Notes under the pieces: generated by a model
Told to the model about the DNA's origin: nothing
Databases searched by the model: none
Seen by the model: only the letters and a program-made list of their open reading frames with translations
Source: Cristatella mucedo
Taxonomy: Eukaryota > Bryozoa > Phylactolaemata > Cristatellidae
Assembly: GCA_009760855.2 (NCBI GenBank)
Contig: WPIO01000006.1
Location: forward strand, 10,985,001-11,049,000
Reading direction: 5' to 3'
DNA: 64,000 bases
Position numbers and translations under genes: made by a program
In this document: piece by piece, positions 41,654 to 52,448 of the stretch
Position numbering within the stretch: position 1 is the stretch's first letter
Layout: every line of letters starts with the position of its first letter

Positions 41654-42032
41654 ACCTATCAGTGAGTCACAAAACCTTAGCATTCAATTCGCTGTTTCAC
41701 GAGGAGTAAGTGGATGTCGATCACAAATGGTGTAATTTGGCAATTTCGGATGCTCACAACATCAAAGCCTAGCTGCAGTTTTGCTCCAAGTGTAAGTGCC
41801 TTATTGCACAGGCCCGATGACCAGCGAATAGTAAGCAACAAAAGTCACCGGCGGGATTTTACAAATGCATGGACCAACTTTACAGTGTATACCTGACTAA
41901 GGAGGCCCGAATTTACGAAAATTACCAAGCTGATAGGTAGGCTTGACTGGAGTGGATGTGGTTGACTAATAAAGGTCACTTTGGTACAGGACACCCTAAT
42001 TGCCGGCAAATGCTTCCGAGATATAAAAACAA

Positions 42033-42160
42033 TATTTGTATCTCGTGCTAAGAGAACTTAATCTCTATCCAGGCACTTTACGTAGCCGCTGGGCTCGGGC
42101 CCATGGCCTTGGTTGCTAAAGGCAGCACCTTACTCCTGGGCTAAACCAGGGCACGCTGGC
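42033..42160 (-). mobile_element. SINE1 copy
   Basis: Reverse of SINE1: AGAGAACTTAATCTCTATCC, AGGCACTTTACG, GGGCTCGGGCCCATGGCC and CTCCTGGGCTAAACCAGGGC. Confidence 0.8.
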
Positions 42161-42237
42161 TAAGCATATTTGAAGGTAAGGTTTTCCGATTTCTGGGCAA
42201 CACTAGATTTGAACATACTAAGCAAGTTGGTCTAGAA

Positions 42238-42424
42238 CAGCGCTTCCCATTCTGTGGATCGCGACACCTTTGGGGGTCGAACGACCCTTTCGCAGGGTTC
42301 CTCTAAGACCATCGGAAAACACGAATTTCCACATTTTGCAAACAATAATTTTATGGTTGGATGTCGCCACAACGTGATGAACTGTATTAAAGGGTCTCGG
42401 CATTAGGAAGATTGAGAACCACTG
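42238..42424 (-). mobile_element. hAT-type MITE with 8-bp target duplication
   Basis: 187 bp. Ends CAGCGCTTCCCATTC and, reversed, CAGTGGTTCTCAAT. Interior has GGGGGTCGAACGACCC and CCATCGGAAAACAC. GTCTAGAA is repeated exactly at 42230-42237 and 42425-42432. Strand is arbitrary. Confidence 0.85.
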
Positions 42425-42649
42425 GTCTAGAAAATTCCATCTCAGTTAGATGACCACATTAGAATAGCTACAGGCCGTGATAGACGCTCCATGTCGTGAA
42501 ATCGGGAATCCGATATACGGTTTGGGAAGCTAGAGTTCATGATTTTACGCGAGGTTCAAACTGTTGAGGTGATTGACTCCTCCGATGCCACCCGAGCCAC
42601 TTCAATATTATGCGAATGGTGTCTGCACAGTGAGTCGTTGGAATAATAG

Positions 42650-42715
42650 GTTATTTGTGTAGCGCCCGGAGAGAACCTAATCTCAATATGGGAGCTTTTC
42701 AATTAGCTTCAAGAT
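42650..42715 (-). mobile_element. SINE1 tail remnant
   Basis: Reverse of the shared tail: GTGTAGCGCCCGGAGAGAAC, CTAATCTCAATATGGGAGC. No head. Confidence 0.55.
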
Positions 42716-43798
42716 AATCAATAACCAGTGATTAATGAAGTGCACGATACCAAGCTTGAAAAAAGCGTGCAGGTACAAATGATCACGCTCGGACCAACAC
42801 GTTAAAGCGCTTAAGAAGACACTCAGAGAGATTGGTTAGAAGAAGCCCTGGCGAGTAAAGCGTGCTGAATGATGCGCGGGTTTGCACGGAAAGCGCACCG
42901 AAATGAAGAAAGGCAAGTTCACTTGTGTGAAGGTCAAGCTGAGCCTAACAGAAAAGTGCTGAAGGCTGAAGCCCAAGTGAGAAGGAAGCTCCAGATCGTG
43001 ACCGAAGTGAGAAACTAGTTATATACTCGCTGGGCGCGCGAGCTGAGGGCGCGCGATCGCCAAAATAGTTCAGCCGAGTACGAAAAACCACCACGCTACT
43101 GGCAGCTAAAGAGCGCATCGTGCGAGGGCGTAATGGAGCAGCAGATCGGATCGATCGGCTGGTGAGGTAACCTGTATGTCAGAATGGGGATCTTGATATC
43201 GATTCGATACTTTATGGGGAGCTAGTGAAGCTCAAACACTAATGGCATGGAGTGGCTGCTACGCCGTTAAGACAGATCGGACGAGCTACCGAGTTTTTCT
43301 CCAGTTGCAGACAGTTAAGACAAAAGGTCAGCAAAGAAGAACAAAGGAGAATAAAGCAATCTAGACGCAATAGCGCAAACGTGTGAGCCATTTTGGTGGT
43401 CGCACGCTCGTGTAATCGGGCCCTAACTTTTGCGATGTTTCTTCACTGAAAAGTGACTTGACACTGGGGGCAGTTTGCTTATCCAATAACAAGCCGTTTA
43501 GAATAGCACGCCCAGAGGACAAGCAGACATCACCTGGGTGATGTCTTGGTCAACCAATCGTGAATGTGAAGTCTTGAAACTTAAGAGTGGTGTTAGATGA
43601 GCACACAACCGTTAGATTGATCTTCTTACAGCTTCGGGTAGTTAGTGGCCATCCAGAGCGATTGTCGTCCATGCAAACTGAAAGGGAAGCCGTGTGATTG
43701 TTACAAACTCTCGCTACACGTGCCCGATGATGATTCATGCTAAGGTGATATGGCACTAAATAATTTGGCTATTTCTAGTCCCGATGCTTTTGCGGTTA
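42716..43798. other. No recognised feature
   Basis: No convincing ORF, repeat or RNA. 43550-43760 may hold an old LINE fragment, not resolved. Confidence 0.35.

Positions 43799-43863
<65 letters not shown>
43799..43863. repeat. (TG)n(AG)n compound microsatellite
   Basis: TG run followed directly by an AG run. Confidence 0.97.
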
Positions 43864-43866
<3 letters not shown>

Positions 43867-43949
43867 TTCTTTCTTGCAAGCTCAACGGGTCCACTTCTTA
43901 TTTTCATTGACTCCACCAGGATCTTGCTGTCCATAAAAGAATACTAGCT

Positions 43950-44105
43950 GGTTTAACAGCCTAATTTTTATAGCGACAGTGGAGCCTTAACGGCTTCAAC
44001 GACCGCTTGCCGTTGGAATTAAGGATTACCGATGGCAGAATTCGAACCTGCGACCTCGGCGGTGAAGAGCGAGCACCTAACCTCCTGGGCGATCATGGCC
44101 CAGTA
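43950..44105 (-). mobile_element. SINE2 copy, well preserved
   Basis: Reverse of SINE2. The head keeps tRNA-like boxes: CAGGAGGTTAGGTGCTCGCT (A-box side) and GAGGTCGCAGGTTCGAATTC (B box). The body ends in TATAGCGACAG and AACAGCC. Confidence 0.82.
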
Positions 44106-44345
44106 TGGCTGTGATATCTAGCTGGCTACTTCCATGATTATTCAAATGAAATTTGAAGCCTGTGCATGCAATGCCACGATCAACGCCCCCTGCATGTCAA
44201 TAAATTTCGTTCGGCAATTTCGTGCTGCATTGGCTGAATAGTTATTTGTTAAAGCAAATGGCTTTCTGCACAAATCCCAAGCAACTTAATTGTTTGCTGC
44301 CGTTCGAAAGTCTTACAACGAGTGCAAACTCGCTAAGCGATGTTA

Positions 44346-44668
44346 TGTTACTGTGTCTCCGGCTGCAGCAGCGCTAATGGAGTCTCACGGAGACACGAAG
44401 ACACGAGCGGGCGAACGTGAGCGGTGAACGACACTCTCTCTTTATTCCTCCAGCAGGTACATATATAAGCTAGGGGCTGACTCACCCCAGATAAGGGAGT
44501 GCATCCGTGGTGAGCCACCGCGGTGGGCCACAAGCCCACATCAAAGGCTGCACCGAGCCAACCGCCCAACCACCCATGGGGCACACACCAGAGGCCGAGA
44601 AGCAACACGCACACACGACAGCGATCTACCAAATCAACTAAACAGTACTGTACTCGGATAGTACAACA
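44346..44668 (-). mobile_element. LTR-like segment (possible solo LTR)
   Basis: On the minus strand it begins TGTTGTACT and ends AGTAACA, with a CTTATATATG TATA-type box, then AATAAA about 20 bp later and a GC-rich R/U5-like end. No internal retroelement domain is nearby and the flanks do not show a clear target duplication, so a solo LTR is likely but unproven. Confidence 0.45.
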
Positions 44669-44995
44669 CTTAGTGAGCCGTGATTGCACGTTAGGTAAGG
44701 CGGCTGCTTTTCACGACCTCAATCCTAACCATATTATTCATTTTGTTTGTTTTTCAAGCATGATTTTATTTACCATTCAATTGCATTTCCCTTTGCAGCA
44801 AATGCAAAGCGCCTAGAAAGAGATTAAGTTCTCCGAGGGCGCTTTATCAAGTGCATTATTGTTATTATTATTATCCCGATGTCGCGGTTTCGAAACCTGC
44901 GGAAGGCGATTATTTATTACCGCTGCAAGCGGTGGTGATAGCCGTAAAGGCTCTTCTGTTGCTTTACAAAAGAGGCTGTTTAATCAGCTAGGATT
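44669..44995 (+). mobile_element. SINE2 copy split by an F1 3' end
   Basis: The head GAGCCGTGATTGCACGTTAG, GTAAGGCGGCTGCTTTTCAC ends near 44725. The B-box part CGGTTTCGAAACC and body resume at 44877 and run to GAGGCTGTTTAATCAGCTAG. Confidence 0.75.
44727..44876 (+). mobile_element. F1 LINE 3' end inside SINE2
   Basis: CCTAACCATATTATTCATTT through AGAGATTAAGTTCTC to a TTATTGTTATTATTATTAT tail. About 150 bp, 5' truncated. Confidence 0.85.
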
Positions 44996-46164
44996 TTTTT
45001 TTATTTACAACATTGTTTGACACGGCACGCGGAGGGGACCATAATCCTCGGCCTGTCGGTAACTGCTCAGGAACACCAGGCCACGTTGCCCTAGTATGCG
45101 AAGGACTGCATGGTTGGGGCAACGCCATCCACGGAACCGTTTTCAGCCCCCATTGTTGCTGGGTGGGGTCATAGAAACAGCACAAATGTAGGAGACGCGG
45201 AATGGTGAGGGCCAACGGCCTTCAAGGTGAGGCACTCCGGGCGTTTATATTCTTCAGCGACCAGTCGCATTTTCCATGAATACGAGCACTCAATCTCCAG
45301 GATGCGAGTACTGCGTGTCAGCACAACACAGTGACACGCAGTACACACACTTGAAAGCCTCGAAAGCTGCCTCTGAGCTGCCGCGAACCAACCCAGTTGC
45401 CACCCGCCATGACACAGGTCAAAAGGGTTCGCACTGCCCAGCTGAGTGAGCCCCGGTGGGCCCCGGTATCGAATTGTGTCAAGTCCGCGTAACCCTTATT
45501 AGTGGCGAAACGTGTCCACTGCGGGCAGACCTGGCACATTTATAGTACTCCGAACGATAGTGACGCAGCGCTCATAATCCTGAAACAGGCCCTATTAACG
45601 ACTCGAATTAACAAAAGCGAAAAGCACTGCCTACGTATTACAGCTAGTAGGGCCAGCGAGTTCACGCAGGCTCGTTACGGACTTATTGTAGCGATTGCTC
45701 AGCGAGACTACTCACCGATAGATAGACCTTGGCCCCAAAGAGAGCGACTGCGGCCAGGCTTTCATGTTATATATGGGCTAGGTTGTAAATTGCGCATTAA
45801 TACAGCTGCTAGTTTATTAAGCGATTATCAGTTCGAATTCAGTCGCAAAGCTCGAAGCTCATCATCGCGGGGTATTACCTCGAGAATGCGGCACACGGTC
45901 AAGGTTTTCATTTCGATATCTGCACAGAGAACCGCTTTTTGCCCTTCTAAAAACTTTTAATTTGACTTTATCATTTTAACCGTGCACCTAACTGAGTTGA
46001 ACTCCCAAAAAACTGGTAAAGCCCTCAGCCAGGATTTTCATCTAGATTTAAAGTCCGCAGGTAATGAAAAATCGTAAAATACAATCACTGTGGTTATTCA
46101 ACATATGCTCGGTGGTTAGTTGCTGAATGGAGGTAGGAGATAATTTCTTCCTTGCTGCCGGTCG
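44996..46164. other. Unassigned DNA with a promoter-like block and a hairpin
   Basis: No protein recognised. A 13-bp inverted repeat lies at 45308-45344 (loop 11 nt), and the promoter-like block is at 45707-45775. Confidence 0.35.
45707..45775 (-). promoter_or_regulatory. Second promoter-like block (TATA, AGCCTGGCCGCAG box, splice donor)
   Basis: Minus strand: CATATATAA, six-base gap to AGCCTGGCCGCAG (45748-45760), 29 bp, then TCGGTGAGTAGT (45707-45718). Same order as at 7061-7129, where the gap is also six and the later spacer is 31. Outside these boxes the two blocks differ. Confidence 0.4.
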
Positions 46165-46325
46165 GGGGGCATAGGCCGTGCTGGTTAGGCCCAGCGGCTA
46201 CGGCGCTCGTGCCTGACCTGGATCTGGCCGAGGTCGTGGGCTCAAGCCCGGCGGAGGCACGTGTGAAGTGCCTGAATAGTGTTTAAATTCTCTTAGGGCG
46301 TAATACAAAATGAATTATATTTATT
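46165..46325 (+). mobile_element. SINE1 copy
   Basis: GCTGGTTAGGCCCAGCGGCT, GAGGTCGTGGGCTCAAGCCC, GTGAAGTGCCTGAATAGTG and AATTCTCTTAGGGCGTAATA. Confidence 0.82.
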
Positions 46326-46547
46326 TTTATTTAGGTATAGGTGGCGGTTTTATGACCACACAGCCCTCACTAGTTTGGGTAGCGACAAAACGCGTGCAAT
46401 GCGCTGACGAGGCCTGAAGCTCGCCATACGCCAAAGATAACGACATTTGGCACGCAGCACTAACAACTATTTCGCATTAGGAAAAAAGCGCACAGAGCAG
46501 CCGGTACATATATTTTGGCTGATACTGCAGGTGACCCAAAGAGTTCG

Positions 46548-46622
46548 CTTAATAAATATAATTCATTGGTATAGCTCTCTATGAGAACCGAATCTCTATC
46601 CAGGCGCTTCACGTACGTGCCT
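46548..46622 (-). mobile_element. SINE1 tail remnant
   Basis: Reverse of the tail: AATTCATTGGTATAGCTCTC, TATGAGAACCGAATCTCTAT, CCAGGCGCTTCACG. Head absent. Confidence 0.65.
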
Positions 46623-46769
46623 GCCCAGTAAGTAGTTCTCTGTAGATAGGCCAGGCCAAGAGAATGGAAGTGCTTTAAAGCGAGCGACGACCGTGAAATA
46701 AGCTAGCCTGGTCATTCTGTCTTACCAGCGAAGCTACTTGTGCCGGGCTCTTCATATCAAAGCCAGGCT

Positions 46770-47080
<311 letters not shown>

Positions 47081-47094
47081 TTTTTCTTACAGAG

Positions 47095-47510
47095 TTTCGT
47101 ACCAAATGTAAGCATCGCATTGCCCAAGCAGGAAGATCGGCAACAATTGACCGAGTTACAGCCTGAATGTCACATATGCACGGACCAGTATGACAGTTGT
47201 ATTCCAATATGTAATACAGCCAATAGTTTTGCATAGTTAATCGTTGAAAATAGGAAGATTGGTCGAACTGTGCTGTTGTGATCGAGGGAGAGGTCGGTTG
47301 CTTTGGAATAGGATACCCAGATTCAATGCAGAGGTTGCAGGAGATTCGCTTGTCGAGCAAGTTTTGAGGGCGAGGCTCTCCTATTTCTGGATGATAAAAG
47401 GAATGTCAGCAATGCAAGCTGCATTGCACAACAGTTGAGAGCTTGAGGTTCTAGAAGACTAGAAGGATCAGAGCACAGGTACAGCAGTGCGTCCAGCCAG
47501 GGATTCGCTC
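47095..47510 (-). mobile_element. F1-type LINE internal fragment
   Basis: Reverse strand resembles the RT-thumb to carboxyl segment of F1 (PAWAMRCLHLVRNS for AIRRLQLVQNS). Multiple stops; no 3' tail. Confidence 0.6.
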
Positions 47511-47544
47511 AAATAATACACGATGAATGATTTGCCCTTTCTTA

Positions 47545-48190
47545 CTGTAATGTATCTCCGTCTGTAACTCTACAAAGACTATCTGGGTGTTTCAATGCAG
47601 GAGAATTTTGAATAGCGCACTCACAGCCTAAGCGGCTTTCGGTACGCATTCGGTAGCCAACAGACTTCGTCTCACGCAACAAAGAGAGAGGGGGAAGCAT
47701 AGCAGAGTCAGGAGAGCAGTTGAGGTAGTGAGTAGCATTGAAGTAGCAGCTTAGGACAGCTGGAAAGAATGTACCGTAGTCGGCAGCAGGAGAGTAGTTG
47801 TTGCGTAAGAATCGTGGAAGCGAGTTCCACAGTCTAGGACGTGCAGATTAAAAGTTTCTTTGCCAGAGGTCTTTAAGAAGGGGGGGGGGTGAATAGTACA
47901 AATAACTTATTGTTCCGACAGGACCTGAGGGCACGAGGAGGCTGAGACTGGTGCAGCAGTTCAGCTAACTATGAAAGAGCCAAGCCGTGGCTGCCCTTGT
48001 GGGTCAGCACTTTGCTCAGTATCCTATAATCAGCCGGCAGCCATCCTAACTCTTTTAGCAAAGGAGACACTTGGTCAAACCTCTGGGATTTTCAAACTAG
48101 TCTTGCAGCCATATTCATAGCCAGCTGCAGTGACCTAGTGGCTTTTTTCGATAGCCCAGCTAAAAGGGAATTGAAAGGAGTCTCGACTCT
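47545..48190 (-). mobile_element. F2 LINE 3' fragment
   Basis: From the tail tgtaatgtatctccgtctg through the F2 3' region and decayed carboxyl codons. A run of nine or so G near 47881 is a likely frameshift. Confidence 0.8.
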
Positions 48191-48224
48191 GTACACGAGC
48201 GGAAACGCCTTTCTGGTATGCTTG

Positions 48225-48300
48225 CTTCCTTTGGAGCAAATGTAAAGTGCTTAGAAAGAGAGGAGTTCTCTGAGGCACCATTTCAAATGCATTATTATGG
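48225..48300 (+). mobile_element. F1 LINE tail remnant
   Basis: GGAGCAAATGTAAAGTGCTT, AGAAAGAGAGGAGTTCTCTG and AAATGCATTATTAT. Confidence 0.65.
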
Positions 48301-48334
48301 AAGTTTCGGAACGGAAGGATAAATAAAATAATAA

Positions 48335-48505
48335 ATCCTAGCTGATTAAACAGGCTCTTTTTTATAGCGACAGAAGAGCCTTTACGGCTATCACCACCTC
48401 TTGCAGTAGCGATAGAGGATCGCCCACCGCAGGATTCGAACCCACGACCTCGGGGCCGTGGTCGTGAAAAGCAACCGCCTTACCTAGTGAGCCATTACGG
48501 CTCAC
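48335..48505 (-). mobile_element. SINE2 copy, nearly complete
   Basis: Reverse of SINE2: CTAGCTGATTAAACAGGCTC, TATAGCGACAGAAGAGCCTT, GGATTCGAACCCACGACCTC and GCCTTACCTAGTGAGCCATT. Confidence 0.85.
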
Positions 48506-48867
48506 TGAGGATTAGACTCCAATCTCCACTGCAAGCCAAAGAGTCACTAGTTTTCAGTGTGGCACTCCCTACGATGGCCTTCCTATTGGCAGAATACGTC
48601 TGGTAGTTCGGCTTGCAAGCACATAGCTCCCCCTTTGCCCCGGGTTCTGGGCTTAGCTTAAATTCTTGCACGTAGTTTGCTTGGCCTGCTCGTCAGCCAC
48701 AAAGCGAGGGAAAAAGGCAAGTGAAAGCCTGAGTGTCCGGTGCTGCGAATGACCTCGTGAGGAGCAGGGGGGCTTCATCATTTGTGCCTGGCCTGAAGAT
48801 ACCGCTTCAGTAAAAGATAGGCTGGGCTGAATTAGCATTCGATGTAGGCTTTCATACCACGACACTT

Positions 48868-49240
48868 GTAATTCCACACACTTTCACAAATACTAAGTGG
48901 GTGTTGCACTTGCGATTTTCATACAGCACACTAAAATCCTAAGAAGCACATCGGTGGCATACGGAAGACAACAGTCTTCAATTCAAAAAGTGAGTAGCAC
49001 AGCGAAGTTAATACCACAGTAAAAGTAGCATCCCAGGACTGCATGACAGGATTTTAGTAAGCTGGCAGCCGGAGAAAAGATGTCGTTGAATAGGAATTGT
49101 GGAAGTAGGTTCCACAGTCAAAGCTCCAGCAGATTCAACTACGATCGTTACGTCTGTTGCTCTTCGTTCCACCTTCACACGACAAGTGAGTCAAGTTGGC
49201 CCTGACAGTTGAAGCTGATGGAGCATGAAACATTTTAATA
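48868..49240 (-). mobile_element. Old F2 LINE 3' fragment
   Basis: Weak but collinear match to the F2 3' end: TTGTAATTCCACA, GTGGGTGTTGCAC, ACAACAGTCTTC, GAATTGTGGAAGTAGGTTCC. Confidence 0.55.
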
Positions 49241-49290
49241 AACTTCACATTATTTCCAAATAATTTTTAATCCCAAAACATTTCACGTCC

Positions 49291-50680
49291 ACATTAATAA
49301 TAATAGTAATAATAATAATAATGCACTTGATAAAGCGCCCTCAGAGATCTCAATCTCTTCCTAGGCGCTTTACATTTGCTGCAAATGCACTTTACATTTG
49401 CTGCAAATGGAAACGCGATTGAATGGTGAGTAACATGGTTAGGGGTGACATGCACAGGGTCAGCATGCAAATGTGGTTAGTGGCAGCGTGCATAGTGTCA
49501 GCACGCATAAGCACACAAAGGACGAATCACAGGGACCCACTAAATGCTGTCCTAAATAGGCGTGTTTTAAGTTCTTTTTAAATGTGGTCAAGTCAGGGGA
49601 TGTTCTGATGCAAGTCGGGAGGGAGTTCCAGGCTTTGGGAACATACGAACTAAATGCACGGTCTCCAAAGGATTTGAGGTTTGTACGAGGTATTGGTAAA
49701 CTGCTGGATTCCGAAAAGCGGGTGGTACTATGCTTGGCCTGCTGGGGGAGTAGATCTGAGAGATAGGCTGGAGCCAAAGAATGAAGTAACCTAAAAGTGA
49801 GCGACCAAACCTTGAAATCGATCCGTTGCTTTACGGTAGCCAGTGCAGGTCGTCAAGAAGTGGTGTGATGTGGCAACTGCGATGCTCGCGACAGACAAGC
49901 CTAGTTGCAGAGTTTGGCACCAGCTGTAATCGCCTGATTGCACATGCCGGTAGGCCAGCAAGCAGCGAGTCACAGAAGTCAAGACGGGATGTCACAAATG
50001 CATGGACCAACCTAGACGTGGCATCCTTATCTAAACAAGTCCAAAATTTTAGCAAAGTTATGTAGCTGAAAGTAGGCAGACTTGACTGTGGAGCTGATGT
50101 GGTCGTCTAACAAGAGGTCACTTTGGAACATGACACCTAGATTTCGAGCTGATTCCACGGGAGATATGCTGGCAGAGCCAATTTTGAGCGTCAGCCTTTC
50201 CAATTTGTGAATCACACTGGGTTTGCCCATAAATAGTAAGTTAGTTTTATCATCGTTTAGTTTTAGAAAATTTGCTGCCATCCGTGTGTAGATGTCATCA
50301 ATACATGCAGCAAGGGAGTTGAGAGAATTCGAGGTGCTCGAAGGCTGGGAGGGATCAAAGCAAAGGTGCAACTGAGTGCCATCCGCATGGAAGTGCCATG
50401 CCATGGATGTAGATGGTGTAGATGCCATGGAAGTCAAAGCCTAGATTGTGCTTGGCAATCAGATCAGCAAGAGGGAGAGTATAAACCGTGAAAAGAACCG
50501 GACCTAGCACGGAGCCCTGAGGTACCCCACATTTCAGAGATACCTCGGATGATCTTTGTCCATTCACGTCAATACTCTGGAGTCTCCCACTGAGATAGGA
50601 CCTGAACCATTGCAGAGCAGTGCCAGTCTTTTTGCAAATATATATTTCTAAGAGCCTTGAGGACCGTGGCAGCACTAGTA
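49291..50680 (-). mobile_element. F1 LINE copy I, 5'-truncated, catalytic site interrupted
   Basis: Minus strand from 50680: GTALQWFRSYLSGRLQS, GVPQGSVLGPVLF, then about 40 inserted bp at 50391-50440 that remove the YADD motif (FYADD becomes FH..). The thumb, carboxyl end (RSCHITPLLDDLHWLP) and F1 3' UTR follow with frameshifts, ending in (ATT)n. The 3' UTR has a short tandem duplication at about 49370-49400. Confidence 0.88.
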
Positions 50681-51338
50681 CAAATAGAGCCCGAAATAAC
50701 TGATCTGTTATTTTATTTAAAGACTGGAAGGCTCGTGCAGGATAATATGGCTGGCAAAGGTAACAGCTAGACGCTCATATTTCCAAAGTGCATATTTAGC
50801 CCAATGACTATTAAATCGATAAAGAATGCACGATGAAAGAAGCGGCATGCTGGGTACTCGGGGCACATCATTAGTAGGTGTCAACTTTACAGAAACAACT
50901 AGAGGTTATCACTGCAGCAGATGAGGACTTAGGTAAGGGAGTAGTAGCCAATCGACATTTTACAGACAAATCACAGATACTGATCAAGGCACAGCAGGCT
51001 GTTGCGATGAATTCGGTGCATATCTTTAGTACAGCAAATTGGTAGGCATTACAAACAACAAACGAGCGATTAAGCTCCAGGCACTAGGAGCAAGGCCTAC
51101 ACAGGGAGGACAAACTCAACTTTTCGCATGTGCAATTTAAATCAATTTGGTCAGCGAGCCTCTAGGTCTGCAGTGAGTCCTTCACAGCCAATCCAGCCTC
51201 AGGATGCCAACTAGTGCTGGCATAGCAGCAGGCCATCTTATTTACTGAGTTGGCTGTAGTACAGCAGTTAACTACAATTGCCAATGCTTACACTAAGTTG
51301 CGGTTGCTGCTCTATGGCCGGAGGCCTGAGCAAAGACG
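50681..51338. other. 3' flank of ARB2A, nothing recognised
   Basis: Likely includes the ARB2A 3' UTR. No signal delimited. Confidence 0.35.
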
Positions 51339-51518
51339 TTAAAGCAAGCCGTTATTAAATTTGTTAAAACAAAATGCAAAAACAGCATCAAAACTTTTCC
51401 ACGACGTTTCCTCGTGGTGTACTGTGCCGGCAGAGACACGTTCACAATCGCCAGTGTACGACCCACCGTTCATCGGCACGTTGAGAGGCTTATCTGACCT
51501 CACCCAGTTCTTACCCAC
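51339..51518 (-). CDS. ARB2A: ARB2A terminal exon
   Basis: Fifty-nine codons and TAA: KNWVRSDKPLNVP, then CERVSAGT, HHEETSWKSFDAVFAF. It aligns with the CNWVSSSEPLD and RVSAGTDRHELTSWKSF parts of FAM172A. Acceptor TTTGTAG. Found by reading the reverse strand, because there is no internal Met. Confidence 0.86.
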   Translation of the reverse strand: MGKNWVRSDKPLNVPMNGGSYTGDCERVSAGTVHHEETSWKSFDAVFAFCFNKFNNGLL

Positions 51519-52359
51519 CTACAAAATCAAGCCATAGCGACCAGAGCCAAGCAAGAATGAGTAGGGCCATCGGTCATTCTTCAAGCAGCCACAGGACAGC
51601 ACAGGCAGGCAGATGCAAGCGGCCATCATGACCGGTCAGGATTGCCAATCCCATCAGATGAACATTCGCTAACGCAACCATTGCACCAACGCCTCAGCAC
51701 AGCCAGGTAGAGCCTAGCTAGGGCACCACAGCTGCTCCAGGATCACAGAGCGCCGCTGCCCTAACCTTGCTCAGGTACGAGCCAGTGCGATCGGACAGCT
51801 GATGCCGTGAGTGAGCCGAATCGGTGAAGGCGATGGCACGCACGCGCCGCTCGAAATCCGTCCTAAATGCTTCGATTAAGGCAAGGGTGACAACACCCCC
51901 GTAGCTGTGCGCAACGACGGCTATGTCGGTCGCTGGGCACCTCTCGATCGCTGTACGCCAAACCGTGATTGCGTGATCTTCAGGTGCGCTGCTGCCCTGC
52001 AAAGAAAGCCCCCAGGTCGACAAGCTGCGACACGAGCTGCTGCTGCTGCAAGAGTTTCGACGACTCATTGCAATGACAAGACGGAATAGATGCGACATGC
52101 CAAGGTGGATGAACTCTCAGTAATCGAGTCACCGAACACCAAAGGGGCTGTTGGTTGCTGCTGTGACAGCATCTTGCCTGCCTTAAGCATCACAATGTTC
52201 GACCAACATCTAGCACGACTTAGAATTTGGCACTCCTCAACTGGGCATCGCCTACTGTAGCGTAGCGTACCTACATCGACCACAATAGTTGCATGAGCAT
52301 TCACTGTAGCTACCATGAATTGCAGCACAAGGAGGCAATGCATTTTCTGCGGTCGACCT

Positions 52360-52448
<89 letters not shown>

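Larger units (their letters stand above)
40616..42030 (-). mobile_element. F3 LINE carboxyl end, split by F1 insertion and a minisatellite
   Basis: Minus strand, from 42030: decayed RT-thumb stretch, then PLHSLAPAYLSELLSNQ, PSAVPRLWYQS and ALPTDVRAL...TTQLFLAAFT near 40640. Interrupted by F1 copy 40823-41414 (plus strand) and by expansion of a 68-bp unit at 41415-41653. Confidence 0.75.

Noticed and set aside
43950-44105. tRNA gene at the SINE2 head
   Set aside because: A- and B-box-like sequence but no tRNA cloverleaf length, and the same body and tail recur in many SINE2 copies.
44341-44695. LTR ending at 44690 with a GTTA target duplication
   Set aside because: The last 20 bp belong to the SINE2 head, so that boundary is not tenable.
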